Shown piece after piece: positions 8,111 through 18,280 of a stretch of 64,000 bases of DNA. Below the pieces are notes generated by a model that did no database searches, was not told the origin of the DNA, and saw only the letters and a program-made list of their open reading frames with translations. Position 1 is the stretch's first letter. Every line of letters starts with the position of its first letter. A program made the position numbers and the translations under genes. Origin of the DNA: Lyngbya sp. HA4199-MV5 (GTDB lineage Bacteria > Cyanobacteriota > Cyanobacteriia > Leptolyngbyales > Leptolyngbyaceae); contig JAHHHL010000002.1 in assembly GCA_019359375.1 (NCBI GenBank), forward strand, positions 124,001-188,000, written 5' to 3'.

Positions 8111-9832
8111 ATGCCGCTTCTCAACATCATTTCGTTTCTCGGCATCTTTGGCTTGTGCTTCATTGCGTGGCTCTTTTCAGAAAACCGCAGTCCACGAGTG
8201 TTTCCCTGGCGCGTCGTGATTGCGGGTATTCTCCTTCAGCTTGTGTTGGGAGCCTGTGTGTTTATTTTGCCGGGAACGCGTGATGCGCTTCAGGTCTTCA
8301 GCAATCTGCTCAATAGTGTGTTTGATGCCGCTGATACCGGAGCGCGGTTTGTCTTTGGTAAAAATATCGTGCCTGTACCAGGAACGCCGCCTGACGTGAA
8401 TTTGGGCTACATTTTTGCGTTTCGGGCACTGCCAACAGTGATCTTCTTCTCTGGTCTGATGGCGCTGCTGTACAACATCGGCGTGATTCAGGTGATCACG
8501 AATGTGTTTGCCAAAGTGTTTTACGCCACGATGCGGTTGAGTGGCGCAGAGGCATTGAGCGGGGCTGCCAATATTTTTGTGGGCATTGAGGCAGCGATCG
8601 TGGTGAAGCCGTTTTTGCCCAAGATGACCCGTAGCGAACTGTGCGCCATTCTTGCCTGCTGCTTTGGCACCGCTGCGTCTTCCACGCTGGCAATCTACGT
8701 CAGCTTTTTGAAGCCCGTCTTTCCCAACATTCTGGGGCATCTGGTATCCGCGTCGATTATGGCGATTCCTGCCTGCTTTGTGCTGTCCAAAATTTTGGTG
8801 CCAGAGACGGAAGTACCCGTCACCGCAGGCGGCATTCCACTAGAGGAGAAGCAGACAACGGTACGCGATACGGCTGTAGAACCCGCTGATGTCGCTGCCG
8901 ACGCAGGCAATTTTCCGCGTACCCGCATTCAAATGGATGAAGATGACGACGAAGTGCCAGTAGCGCCAGTCGTACCGCAAGAAACTGTTGCGGGTGAACC
9001 GATCGAGCGGGTGAGTCCCCTGGATGCCGCGATCGTGGGTGCCTTGGATGGGGTCAAAATGGCGGTGGCGATCGCCGCTGTCCTGATTCTAATCCTGGGA
9101 CTGGTTTCCTTAATCAATCAAATCTTTGGTGGGCTAGCAGCATTGCCCAGTCCCATTGGCGACGTTTTTAGAGTGGTGACGCTGGCAAACATTCTAGGAG
9201 CGCTGTTCTTACCATTGACTGCTCTCACAGGCGTTTCCCTGAGTTGGGAAGAACTATGGCAATCGTCGGTCATTATTGGACGGAGGCTGTTTGAAACCGC
9301 CATTCCACCCTATCAAGCACTGGCAGCCGCAGCAGCATTGCCTGTTGGCGAACGAGTGATTAGCGATCGTGCCGTTTTAATCGTGAGCTATGCGCTATCG
9401 GGCTTCGCGCACCTTGCATCCGTCGGCATTTTTGTGGGAGGGACGATCGCCCTCATCCCCTCACGCCGCAAAGACATTTCGGAATTGGGCTGGAAGGCTC
9501 TCTTTATCGGCACTCTAGCGACGCTAATGATTGCTTGCGTGGCTGGGGTCTTTGATACAGGCAATGCCAGCATCCTGGGCGAAAGAACGCCGCCCATCCC
9601 AACGGTTAGCCCTACAGCCACGCCAACCGCTGCCCCTGCAAGTCCCGCAGCGTCTCCTACCGTGACTCCATCACCAACACCTACTGCGGTGCCTGCTAAT
9701 CCGTCTCCACGCGCCACTCAGCCATCACCGCAGCCATCCCCTAGCAAGCCTGCCGTTCGCACTACGCCACAAAGAGCCACACCTGCTCAGCCTGCTGCCA
9801 CTCCTAAGCCTACGCCAAAGCAGGCTGGGTAG
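8111..9832 (+). CDS. Concentrative nucleoside transporter (NupC/CNT family)
   Basis: Integral membrane nucleoside:cation symporter. The order is CNT-typical: N-terminal hydrophobic segments (FLGIFGLCFIAWLFSENR), a gate domain with FIFAFRALPTVIFFSGLMALLYNIG, then the LSGAEALSGAANIFVGIEA nucleoside-binding loop, and later VLANILGALFLPL and YALSGFAHLASVGIFVGG. The ATG at 8111 (MPLLNIISF) is chosen because the 19 residues upstream are polar and lie in repeat-like DNA. Two oddities stand out: an acidic hydrophilic insert in mid-protein (MDEDDDEVP) and an 80-residue C-terminal tail rich in Pro, Ser, Thr and Ala. An adenosine-deaminase-like gene lies 7 kb away, but no operon link is visible. Confidence 0.88.
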   Translation: MPLLNIISFLGIFGLCFIAWLFSENRSPRVFPWRVVIAGILLQLVLGACVFILPGTRDALQVFSNLLNSVFDAADTGARFVFGKNIVPVPGTPPDVNLGYIFAFRALPTVIFFSGLMALLYNIGVIQVITNVFAKVFYATMRLSGAEALSGAANIFVGIEAAIVVKPFLPKMTRSELCAILACCFGTAASSTLAIYVSFLKPVFPNILGHLVSASIMAIPACFVLSKILVPETEVPVTAGGIPLEEKQTTVRDTAVEPADVAADAGNFPRTRIQMDEDDDEVPVAPVVPQETVAGEPIERVSPLDAAIVGALDGVKMAVAIAAVLILILGLVSLINQIFGGLAALPSPIGDVFRVVTLANILGALFLPLTALTGVSLSWEELWQSSVIIGRRLFETAIPPYQALAAAAALPVGERVISDRAVLIVSYALSGFAHLASVGIFVGGTIALIPSRRKDISELGWKALFIGTLATLMIACVAGVFDTGNASILGERTPPIPTVSPTATPTAAPASPAASPTVTPSPTPTAVPANPSPRATQPSPQPSPSKPAVRTTPQRATPAQPAATPKPTPKQAG

Positions 9833-9869
9833 TGGCATTTGGAAATCTCTAGCGACATGGATCAGCCGC

Positions 9870-11300
9870 TTGACTCACCAAAACCCGACAACCGATCGCC
9901 CTCCTACTAAGGCAAACCCTATTTTTTGGCTAGTTGGTGTTAGTGCAGCAGTGCTCTTTCTAGCTAGTAGTATCCGTCACCTGCTCTTTCAATCGGCTGC
10001 GTTCGATTTAGGGTATTTTGATCAGGCGCTTTACTTAATTAGTGAGGGACAGCCGCCGATCGTCTCCTTTTGGGGCTTTCATTTTCTCGGTGGACATGCA
10101 GACTGGATACTTTATTTCATCGCACCACTTTATAAGCTGTATCCCAGCGTTTTTTGGCTGTTTGCGATTCAAGCGATCGCGCTGGCGATGGGAGCCATAC
10201 CCGCATGGCAGTTAGCGCTACAGGCAGGCGTAAAGCCAAAGCAGGCAATCGCGATCGCGATTACATACCTTTTGTATCCGTTGGTATTCAACATCAATCT
10301 GTTTGATTTTCATCCTGAAGTGATGGCGTTGCCTGTCTTTTTAGCCGTCGTTTTAGCCGCTCGTCAAAACCGTCCGCTATGGTTTACGTTTGGCGTTCTG
10401 TTTATTTTGGGCTGTAGGGATGCACTCTCACTGACAGTTGCAGCCATGGGAGTATGGCTATTGGTAGTGGAGAAAAAGCGGCTGTGTGGAGCGATCGCGC
10501 TACTGGCTGGAAGCGCATGGTTTTTGGTGGCAACCCAACTGATCATTCCGCATTTTAGACCCTTAGGAGTCGAGGCAGTCATTCGCTACGCGGGTCTTGG
10601 TAATTCCGTTTTAGATATTGCTAAAAATCTCATTCTTCAACCACGTTTAGTCTTAAATTATCTCTTCACGTTGCCGAATTTAGAATACCTTTGTTTGTTA
10701 CTGCTGCCTCTGCTCTGGGGACTTTCACCTCAGCATCTTGCACCATTATTAGCAGCGGCACCTCAGTTGGCGATGAATTTGTTGACAACCAGTCAACCTC
10801 AAAAAGATCTGACTCATCAATACTCTGTGCCAATTTTACCGTTCCTTCTTTTAACGGTTATAGCATCTGTTGCTGCTAACAAGAACTGGATTCGGGGTCA
10901 ACGTGGCATGATTGTCTGGTCACTGATTGGCTTTCTGGCGTTAGCAAAGTTTGGCTATTTTGGCGGTTTTTATCTAACAAAGCTCGATACCTGGCAAGCA
11001 ACGCGAGACGCGATCGCCCAAGTTCAACCAACAGATAGTGTGCTCACCAATCATCAGATCGCTCCCCATCTAACCCATCGCTCAAACGTTCAGTTGCTTT
11101 CCGATCAGCTTGATCCAACAAACGTGAACGATTTTGATGCAATTTTGGTGGATACTCGGCATTCAGGCAGAAGTTGTTCTAAAACCTGTGTTGATCGCGT
11201 GATCAGTCAACTTCAGGAAAGAGAAACCTTTCAAATTACTTATCAACGTGATGACGTTTACTTGTATCGAAAACAGCGCGTTGAGAAACAATTAACATAG
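9870..11300 (+). CDS. DUF2079 multi-spanning membrane protein
   Basis: A 476-residue protein with about ten hydrophobic segments. It carries the family-typical DLGYFDQALYLISEGQPP and FLGGHADWILYFIAPLY stretches, then FDFHPEVMALP. DUF2079 proteins resemble GT-C-type membrane glycosyltransferases, but no activity is established here. The start is a TTG at 9870; an ATG at 9857 is out of frame, so the TTG is the best available. It lies 37 bp after the transporter gene on the same strand and may be cotranscribed with it. The C-terminal 100 residues form a soluble domain with a cysteine pair (SCSKTC). Confidence 0.82.
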   Translation: MTHQNPTTDRPPTKANPIFWLVGVSAAVLFLASSIRHLLFQSAAFDLGYFDQALYLISEGQPPIVSFWGFHFLGGHADWILYFIAPLYKLYPSVFWLFAIQAIALAMGAIPAWQLALQAGVKPKQAIAIAITYLLYPLVFNINLFDFHPEVMALPVFLAVVLAARQNRPLWFTFGVLFILGCRDALSLTVAAMGVWLLVVEKKRLCGAIALLAGSAWFLVATQLIIPHFRPLGVEAVIRYAGLGNSVLDIAKNLILQPRLVLNYLFTLPNLEYLCLLLLPLLWGLSPQHLAPLLAAAPQLAMNLLTTSQPQKDLTHQYSVPILPFLLLTVIASVAANKNWIRGQRGMIVWSLIGFLALAKFGYFGGFYLTKLDTWQATRDAIAQVQPTDSVLTNHQIAPHLTHRSNVQLLSDQLDPTNVNDFDAILVDTRHSGRSCSKTCVDRVISQLQERETFQITYQRDDVYLYRKQRVEKQLT

Positions 11301-11381
11301 CTGAAAGGCAGCAGCAGAAAACCAAGCTTTTATGCCCCTTGCAGCTTCTTTATCTCTCCAAAAGCAGCGTCAAACGATCGC

Positions 11382-11780
11382 CTAAGTTGCATGTATTCGC
11401 ACTTGCCGGATCAATTCATCAAAATCAAAAGGCTTACGGATAAAGCCCGTTGCTCCAGCCGCTTTACCCCTCATTGCACTCTCCTGATCATGAGCTGTGA
11501 TGAGCACGATCGGCAGGTTAGCAAGCTGGATACTCTGCCGAATACGCTGAGTGACTTCATAGCCATTCATATCGGGCATCATCACATCAAGCAACATCAA
11601 GGTTGGAGGAAGTGCTTCCGCTTTAGCCAAAGCCGCTTTGCCATTGTTAGCCACCTCAACGGTATAGCCTTCTGCTTCTAAAATTGTCTTCAGCAAAAAG
11701 CAGTTGTCTGCCATATCGTCAACCACAAGAATGTACTCAAATTTAGTCTCTGAGCGTTCTTGAAAAGGTAATTTAGTCAT
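11382..11780 (-). CDS. Single-domain response regulator (CheY-like receiver)
   Basis: A receiver domain with no output domain. Phosphorylation site: the aspartate of LLDVMMPDMNG. Acidic pocket: VDDMADN. Switch threonine: VLITAHD. Conserved lysine: RKPFD. It probably acts as a phosphorelay intermediate or by protein contact. No histidine kinase is adjacent. The frame extends to 11789, but the second methionine (MTKLPFQ, 11780) is the likelier start. It is convergent with the DUF2079 gene. Confidence 0.88.
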   Translation of the reverse strand: MTKLPFQERSETKFEYILVVDDMADNCFLLKTILEAEGYTVEVANNGKAALAKAEALPPTLMLLDVMMPDMNGYEVTQRIRQSIQLANLPIVLITAHDQESAMRGKAAGATGFIRKPFDFDELIRQVRIHAT

Positions 11781-12104
11781 TAAATGCATCGCTAGAAAAA
11801 TGATTATGTAAATTGCAGTATTTAAAGCTTGTACTCGCAGGACTTATTTGTAGCTTTAATCGCGAAGGTTAGACTCTCGCTTAAGAGAGATTGATTCGCA
11901 ATAGTCTGTTTGGACGCTCTTGATCATGGCTGTAAAAGTCAAAACTGTTTCCAGGAAGAAGTTACGTGCCTTAACCCAACCTTGTATCTTGAGACTCAGG
12001 CAACCCCTCTCCTTCATTAAGTAGGTGTGTGACGATCGAGTGCTCCCTGGAAGCTCAACGGCTTCAGACGTATAATTGGGGATAACCCATATTCGTATAG
12101 GCTT
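11781..12104. other. Intergenic region upstream of trpB
   Basis: Divergent upstream regions of the response regulator and trpB. The only frame present runs antisense into trpB and shows no family resemblance. A TATAAT at 12071-12076 is listed separately. Confidence 0.5.
12048..12076 (+). promoter_or_regulatory. Possible trpB promoter
   Basis: A perfect -10 hexamer TATAAT lies at 12071-12076, 28 bp upstream of the trpB start. The -35 at 17-bp spacing (TGGAAG, 12048-12053) matches consensus at only three positions, so this is a weak call that rests on the -10 element. Confidence 0.35.
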
Positions 12105-13358
12105 GTGACCACTACGCCCCTCTCCTCCAGCTTCCTGCAACCCAGCGCCCTGCCTCAAAACCGTCCCGATGCGCTCGGTCGTTTTGGCAAATTCGGTGGT
12201 AAGTACGTTCCCGAAACACTGATGCCTGCTTTGATTGAGCTAGAAGCAGCATTTCAGCAATATCGTGCTGATCCCGACTTTCAGCAAGAACTCCAAGGAC
12301 TTTTGCGGGATTACGTCGGTCGCCCTAGCCCGTTATACTTTGCTGAACGGTTGACCGCTCACTATGCGCGACCAGACGGCACAGGAGCGCAAATTTACCT
12401 TAAGCGCGAAGACCTGAACCATACGGGCGCACACAAAATCAACAACGCTCTGGCGCAGGTGTTGCTAGCAAAGCGGATGGGCAAACAGCGCGTTATCGCC
12501 GAGACTGGGGCAGGGCAGCATGGTGTCGCCACTGCAACTGTGTGCGCTCGCTTTGGTCTTAAATGCGTCATCTACATGGGCGTGCAGGACATGGAGCGGC
12601 AGGCGTTGAACGTCTTTCGGATGCGGCTTATGGGGGCTGAGGTGTCGCCCGTTGAAGCAGGCACAGGCACCTTGAAGGATGCGACCTCTGAAGCGATTCG
12701 TGATTGGGTAACGAATGTCGAAGATACCCATTACATTCTGGGTTCCGTCGCGGGACCACACCCCTATCCCATGATTGTGCGCGATTTTCATGCGGTGATT
12801 GGGCAGGAAACCCGTGTGCAGTGCCAGGAAAAGTGGGGCGGGTTGCCTGACATTCTGCTGGCATGTGTGGGCGGCGGTTCCAACGCGATCGGGCTGTTTC
12901 ACGAGTTTGTCGATGAGCCTGACATTCGCTTGATTGGCATCGAAGCAGCAGGCGAAGGCATCAATACCGAAAAGCACGCGGCAACCCTCACTCAGGGTCG
13001 AGTTGGTGTGCTACACGGTGCCATGAGCTACCTACTCCAAGATGAAGATGGTCAGGTGACAGAGGCTCACTCGATCAGCGCTGGTTTAGATTATCCGGGT
13101 GTGGGACCTGAACACAGCTATCTCAAAGAGTTGGGTCGAGCAGAATACTACAGCATTACGGATGCCGAAGCACTGGCAGCCTTCCAGCACCTATCGCAGT
13201 TAGAAGGCATTATTCCAGCTTTAGAAACGGCTCACGCGATCGCCTACCTTGAAATGCTGTGCCCCCAACTTTCTGGCAGTCCCCGCATTGTGATCAACTG
13301 CTCTGGTCGCGGCGATAAAGATGTGCAAACGGTGGCAAAGGTCCTAAATTTCACCTAA
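12105..13358 (+). CDS. trpB: Tryptophan synthase beta subunit
   Basis: Condenses indole with serine in the last step of tryptophan synthesis, using pyridoxal phosphate. The PLP lysine is K111 in [11 protein letters not shown]. The phosphate-binding loop [15 protein letters not shown] and the [15 protein letters not shown] stretch are intact. At 417 residues it is full length, with the family-typical [17 protein letters not shown] start region. It begins at GTG. trpA is not adjacent; dispersed trp genes are usual in cyanobacteria. Confidence 0.97.
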   Translation: MTTTPLSSSFLQPSALPQNRPDALGRFGKFGGKYVPETLMPALIELEAAFQQYRADPDFQQELQGLLRDYVGRPSPLYFAERLTAHYARPDGTGAQIYLKREDLNHTGAHKINNALAQVLLAKRMGKQRVIAETGAGQHGVATATVCARFGLKCVIYMGVQDMERQALNVFRMRLMGAEVSPVEAGTGTLKDATSEAIRDWVTNVEDTHYILGSVAGPHPYPMIVRDFHAVIGQETRVQCQEKWGGLPDILLACVGGGSNAIGLFHEFVDEPDIRLIGIEAAGEGINTEKHAATLTQGRVGVLHGAMSYLLQDEDGQVTEAHSISAGLDYPGVGPEHSYLKELGRAEYYSITDAEALAAFQHLSQLEGIIPALETAHAIAYLEMLCPQLSGSPRIVINCSGRGDKDVQTVAKVLNFT

Positions 13359-13394
13359 TGCTAAATGGCAGAGGAGATGACGTATTGCTCTGAA

Positions 13395-13619
13395 TCAACG
13401 ATACGTCGCTCTCTTGCTACGAAAGCGAGTACATCCATTGCAGCAGTTTACCCATAATGTACCGACTGCTTTTACTTCAATGACTTGTAGTATCTCGTTG
13501 CCTTTTGGGCAAGTGACCATAATGGGACAACCTTGGTCATATGCTCTCATCGCTTCGTCAATTTGAGTGATCTCAGGATGCGCTTCCAAGAGCTTGCGCG
13601 GAATTTCTGCGCTTTCCAT
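13395..13619 (-). CDS. Small cysteine-motif hypothetical protein
   Basis: A 74-residue frame starting at ATG with two cysteine clusters (CPIMVTCPKG and CCNGC) that could bind zinc. I do not recognise a family. It lies between trpB (convergent) and the Rpn-type nuclease gene on the same strand, whose stop is 31 bp upstream of this start. The cysteine spacing and plain codon use favour a real gene, but this is uncertain. Confidence 0.45.
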   Translation of the reverse strand: MESAEIPRKLLEAHPEITQIDEAMRAYDQGCPIMVTCPKGNEILQVIEVKAVGTLWVNCCNGCTRFRSKRATYR

Positions 13620-13650
13620 TCATGTAGCCAATTATCTAACATTTCATCAG

Positions 13651-14544
13651 TCAGGGTTGATTGGTTTGTAGCCAGTCAATCAAGTCGGTTGATTCCGAGA
13701 AGTCGAGCAGGGCTTCTCCTAAATCTTCTAACAGTGATAGGGGTAAGGTGGCGATTTGGGACTCGGTGGCTTCGTCGATCGTGCCCAATCGACGCTTGAG
13801 TAACCGCAGGATGAGCGTCACGCCTTCTTCCTGTCGTCCTTCCTGTCGTCCTTCCTGTCGTCCTTCCTGTCGTCCTTCCTGTCGTCCTTCCTGTCGTCCT
13901 TCCTGTCGTCCTTCCTGAAGAATCTCTTGATAAATGACTGACTCGCGCATCATGCCCTCCCGAAACATTTTCTGCACCAACGCTTTCTTAAAGCGAAGAC
14001 CTGCCAGGAGTTGTGTATAGGCAGAGACTTGCTGCCGCTCCTGTGTTGATTCTATTCTATGCACCTGCTGAGCAACGCGATCGAGAAGCTGTTCGGGAGC
14101 CTTTGTTGCTGCCAGCACTGCCAGCGGCAATAAAGCAATATCCTCCAGGAAGATGGCTGGATCTTCTTCCCAAAGGCGAAGGACTCTGTACTCATGTCGG
14201 GTCGCTTCGAGTGCAAAGGCAGTTTCAATCACCGTATTTCTTGACGGAGGCAGGAGCAGAACGACAACCTGAGTTACAGGCAAGCGATACAGGCGGTGCA
14301 GCCGTATCCAATAGTCCAGCATCCTCAGGGGAAGTGGGGGATCAGACTCAATTTTGACCTGAAACTCCAGGTGCAGGATGCGCTCGTGAGTTTGTAAGAG
14401 TGTGATGGAATCAGCCCGAATGGGTTCGATGCTCAGTTCAGTTTTTAGCACCTTGATGGAAGTAGGTGTCGTACCAAGAATCCAGGCAGCAAAGCGATCG
14501 GGGTATTTTTCTGAAAGCAGTTTACAGAGATTATCAAAGGACAT
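13651..14544 (-). CDS. Rpn-family PD-(D/E)XK nuclease with DUF4351 C-terminus
   Basis: The N-terminal 180 residues (MSFDNLCKLLSEKYP, HLEFQVKIESDPPLPLRMLDYWIRL) match the recombination-promoting nuclease/putative transposase family of cyanobacteria; the E-x-Q pair in LEFQVK is the nuclease signature. The C-terminal 60 residues (LILRLLKRRLGTI, SLLEDLGEALLDF) are a DUF4351 domain. Seven tandem GRQE repeats link the two. The ATG at 14544 is chosen because the 19 upstream residues overlap the hairpin at 14590-14619. The family usually occurs in many copies per genome; a truncated relative lies at 46.7 kb. Confidence 0.85.
   Translation of the reverse strand: MSFDNLCKLLSEKYPDRFAAWILGTTPTSIKVLKTELSIEPIRADSITLLQTHERILHLEFQVKIESDPPLPLRMLDYWIRLHRLYRLPVTQVVVLLLPPSRNTVIETAFALEATRHEYRVLRLWEEDPAIFLEDIALLPLAVLAATKAPEQLLDRVAQQVHRIESTQERQQVSAYTQLLAGLRFKKALVQKMFREGMMRESVIYQEILQEGRQEGRQEGRQEGRQEGRQEGRQEGRQEEGVTLILRLLKRRLGTIDEATESQIATLPLSLLEDLGEALLDFSESTDLIDWLQTNQP
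13829..13917. repeat. 12-bp tandem repeat encoding (GRQE)7
   Basis: About seven perfect copies of GTCGTCCTTCCT (plus strand) lie inside the Rpn-type gene and encode GRQE on the minus strand. The frame is kept because the unit is 12 bp. Identity between copies indicates recent slippage expansion. Confidence 0.9.
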
Positions 14545-14589
14545 GACAGGGAAGGTGCAAAGGCTGGTGTCTGGACTTCTTAAACGGCA

Positions 14590-14619
14590 AAGGGCACCCA
14601 TTCTGCAATGGATGCCCTT
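14590..14619 (-). terminator. Probable terminator of rplY
   Basis: Arms 14590-14602 and 14607-14619 pair over 13 bp with one G-U and a 4-base loop. On the minus strand the stem, 28 bp past the rplY stop, is followed by a moderately T-rich stretch (TTTGCCGTTT). Confidence 0.6.
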
Positions 14620-14647
14620 AAAGCAGATCAGACAATCAGATGTCTCT

Positions 14648-15271
14648 CTATGCCCCTGCTGTAGAGGCTGCTGCTGCCGCTGCTTCTTCTGCTGCGGCTT
14701 CGGCGGCTACAGTACTGGATGGTGCTAGCACGGTGACGACCACCCGATCGGGTTCGCCTAAGGCAGCAACACCCTCTGGCAGCACGAGTTCGTGAACGTG
14801 GAGTGAATTGCCAACATCCAGCCCGGTGACATCAATTTCAATGGATTCGGGGATGCGATCGGGCGCGCAACGGACATGAAGCTCTGTCAAGCCCTGGTCG
14901 ATCGACCCTCCACCATTCTTGACCCCGATCGCCTCGCCAACCAGATGGAGCGGTACATCTACATCCAGCGACTCTTGAGCACCAACGGAGAAAAAGCTCA
15001 GGTGGTAAACAAAGCCACGCCAGGGATGAGAATGCACTTCCCGCAAGAGAGCCTTACCTTTCCAGGGCAGGTCTGGCACATCAATCTGAATCAGCGTGTT
15101 GTTGACTGAGGCATCGCGCACCAGCAATTCAGCGGTTTTAGCTTTCACCGTTAAAGAAACGGATTCTGCCCCCTTGTGCCCGTAGAGCACGGCAGGGATC
15201 AGGCCCTCACGACGGAGGGCGTTTGCCTTGCTGCCAGCAGGGCGTGTTTGACATTCGAGCGTGAGTTCCAT
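14648..15271 (-). CDS. rplY: Large ribosomal subunit protein bL25 (Ctc form)
   Basis: A 207-residue bL25/general stress protein Ctc. The N-terminal RNA-binding beta-barrel (MELTLECQTRPAGSKANALRR, LIPAVLYG) binds 5S rRNA. The TL5/Ctc C-terminal domain follows (DVDVPLHLVGEAIGV, RCAPDRIPESIEIDV). The last 25 residues are an Ala/Glu-rich tail. It lies downstream of purA on the same strand, separated by a 19-bp inverted repeat. The start ATG is clear and the length is normal for the long form. Confidence 0.95.
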   Translation of the reverse strand: MELTLECQTRPAGSKANALRREGLIPAVLYGHKGAESVSLTVKAKTAELLVRDASVNNTLIQIDVPDLPWKGKALLREVHSHPWRGFVYHLSFFSVGAQESLDVDVPLHLVGEAIGVKNGGGSIDQGLTELHVRCAPDRIPESIEIDVTGLDVGNSLHVHELVLPEGVAALGEPDRVVVTVLAPSSTVAAEAAAEEAAAAAASTAGA

Positions 15272-15303
15272 AGTAAATTTCGGGAGTAAGGGAAAGGCTA
15301 AAG

Positions 15304-15358
15304 GCTAAAGGCTGAAGGCTAAGTGATAGTTTTTATCCTTTAGCCTTCAGCCTTTAGC
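15304..15358. repeat. 19-bp perfect inverted repeat between purA and rplY
   Basis: Arms 15304-15322 and 15340-15358 are exact reverse complements built from the GGCTAAAGGCTGAAGGCTAA motif, with a 17-base loop. It begins just after the purA stop on the minus strand. No clean T-run follows, so it may be a processing or stability hairpin rather than a terminator. TTTAGCC-type low-complexity DNA also occurs near 31950-32015. Confidence 0.75.
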
Positions 15359-15367
15359 GTTTCAAAG

Positions 15368-16729
<1,362 letters not shown>

Positions 16730-17014
16730 TCAGCGCTAGAGTTTGCACAAACATTCATTATCAGCAGCGGGCGACACTCATGTCAATGCTGACGCACGAA
16801 AAAGTGATCCGCAACACTCAGCAATCTAGCTGAATTCAGGGCTGGGGTGTTGTGAGCAGCCTACCAAGATGCGGGAGTTCGCTAGGATATCACAAATGAT
16901 CTGAAGCGTCTTGCCATCGAATTCGCACTGAATTCGGCAACACTTGTTTTTGCGGTTCTTGCAAAAGCGGCATTCCTTTGAGACCGAACTCCTGATTACC
17001 CTGAAGAGGTGCTT

Positions 17015-18061
17015 GTGGCTTTATATGCTGAATTACACCGCCACCTTGGAGGATCTGTCGTCCCCCGCATTCTGTGGCGGTATTTGCAACGGAATGGCTC
17101 TGACCTGGTGCAGCGCTTTCCTGAATATGCGGTGTTTGAGGATTTCTACACGCGTCCTCGGAGCACCTTAGACGAGTACCTTGAATTGCACACGTTGGTG
17201 GAATCGGTACAAACGGCTGAAGCATTACCGTACTTTATTTATCGGTTGATGCGTGGGGCATATATTTTTGAGAATCTGGCGTACCTGGAGCTACGCTATA
17301 CGCCCTTTTTGCGGACACCAGAGCATTTGCCGCAATCACAGCGCATTGATTTAATGGCGGAAATTGTGTCGATCGTCGGTCAAGCCAGTCGGCTCAATGA
17401 GTATCCGATCGTCACCAGTCAAATTTTGTGTATGCACTCACGCTTACCCTACGAGGTAAATCGAGCGATCGTGGATTTGGCGGCACAATCACGGGATTAT
17501 GTGTGTGCGATCGACGTGGCAGGTGGGGATAACCACTATGGCGAGCGGCTCGATGAATTTGTCGAGCTGTACGCGTATGCCCGATCGCTGGGTTTAAACA
17601 CAACCGGACATTTGTATGAAACCAAGGAGGGCTGCCATCCCGATCTTCTCCCCTATCTCATGCGGATTGGACATGGAATTCAGATTCCCTTGCAGCATCC
17701 TCATTTGCTCAAAGCAGTCGCAGAGCGGGGTCAATGCCTGGAAGTGTGCCCAACGACGTACCTGCAAACTGGGACGCTGGACGATATTGCTCAACTCAAA
17801 GTGGTGTTCGATCGCTGCTTTGAGGCTGGGGTAGACATTGCCATCTGTACCGACAACGCTGGTCTGCACAACGTCCGATTGCCGTTTGAGTACGAAAGTT
17901 TGCTGACGCACGACATCATTGGGTTTGAGCAGTTGCAAAAGTGCCAGGATGCAGCCTTCCGCCATGCGTTTGCGTGGCCTTACCAACAGCGTCCAGCGTC
18001 ACTACTGACTGGTTTGCTTAAAGTTGAACCCGATCGAGACAGCGTTTACGAGACGGTATAA
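17015..18061 (+). CDS. Adenosine deaminase-like metal-dependent amidohydrolase
   Basis: TIM-barrel amidohydrolase of the adenosine deaminase family. Metal ligands are the HxH of ELHRHLGGS, the histidine of RIGHG, and the aspartate of CTDNAGLH. The catalytic glutamate is kept in the HxxE of GHLYETKE. Two substrate-contact positions differ from classical adenosine deaminase: the Asp after HVHL is Gly, and the second Asp of TDDP is Asn. It may therefore act on a modified or different purine. The start is a GTG; 17015 (MALYAELHRHL) places the HxH motif as usual, and a GTG at 17009 is also possible. It is monocistronic and followed by a 131-bp repeat. Confidence 0.82.
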   Translation: MALYAELHRHLGGSVVPRILWRYLQRNGSDLVQRFPEYAVFEDFYTRPRSTLDEYLELHTLVESVQTAEALPYFIYRLMRGAYIFENLAYLELRYTPFLRTPEHLPQSQRIDLMAEIVSIVGQASRLNEYPIVTSQILCMHSRLPYEVNRAIVDLAAQSRDYVCAIDVAGGDNHYGERLDEFVELYAYARSLGLNTTGHLYETKEGCHPDLLPYLMRIGHGIQIPLQHPHLLKAVAERGQCLEVCPTTYLQTGTLDDIAQLKVVFDRCFEAGVDIAICTDNAGLHNVRLPFEYESLLTHDIIGFEQLQKCQDAAFRHAFAWPYQQRPASLLTGLLKVEPDRDSVYETV

Positions 18062-18063
18062 CA

Positions 18064-18194
18064 TTAGGGCGCGTCATCAATTAGCTCCGAAACCTTGCAA
18101 TATCAGCAGTGTCACGCCCGTCCCACCACACTAGGCTAGGGGTTAGAACCCTTACTGCAAGCAATGTGTAGTAATCATTGATAACAGCCTCTAG
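18064..18194. repeat. 131-bp inverted-repeat element, copy 1
   Basis: One of five copies of a 131-bp element whose ends are near-perfect inverted repeats (CTAGGGCGTGTCATCAATTA and its complement form). This copy has diverged at its left end (TTAGGGCGCG). It lies between the adenosine-deaminase-like gene and psb27. Confidence 0.85.
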
Positions 18195-18215
18195 CACAAA
18201 GAAAATTTAAACAAA

Positions 18216-18255
18216 CTGCCTGTAAGAAACCTTGCGTTGGTTCTCCTACAGGCAG
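18216..18255 (-). terminator. Rho-independent terminator of psb27
   Basis: The 16-17 base arms CTGCCTGTAAGAAACC and GGTTCTCCTACAGGCAG pair with one bulge and a 7-base loop. On the minus strand the stem is followed by TTTGTTTAAATTTT. It begins 25 bp past the psb27 stop. Confidence 0.8.
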
Positions 18256-18280
18256 CTTCGAACCAAAACAAGAAATACAG

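Noticed and set aside
11856-12158. 100-codon minus-strand frame overlapping the trpB start
   Set aside because: It overlaps the trpB promoter and N-terminus and shows no recognisable protein pattern.
13829-13917. Short regularly repeated DNA as CRISPR or binding array
   Set aside because: It is an in-frame 12-bp microsatellite coding for GRQE in a recognised protein.
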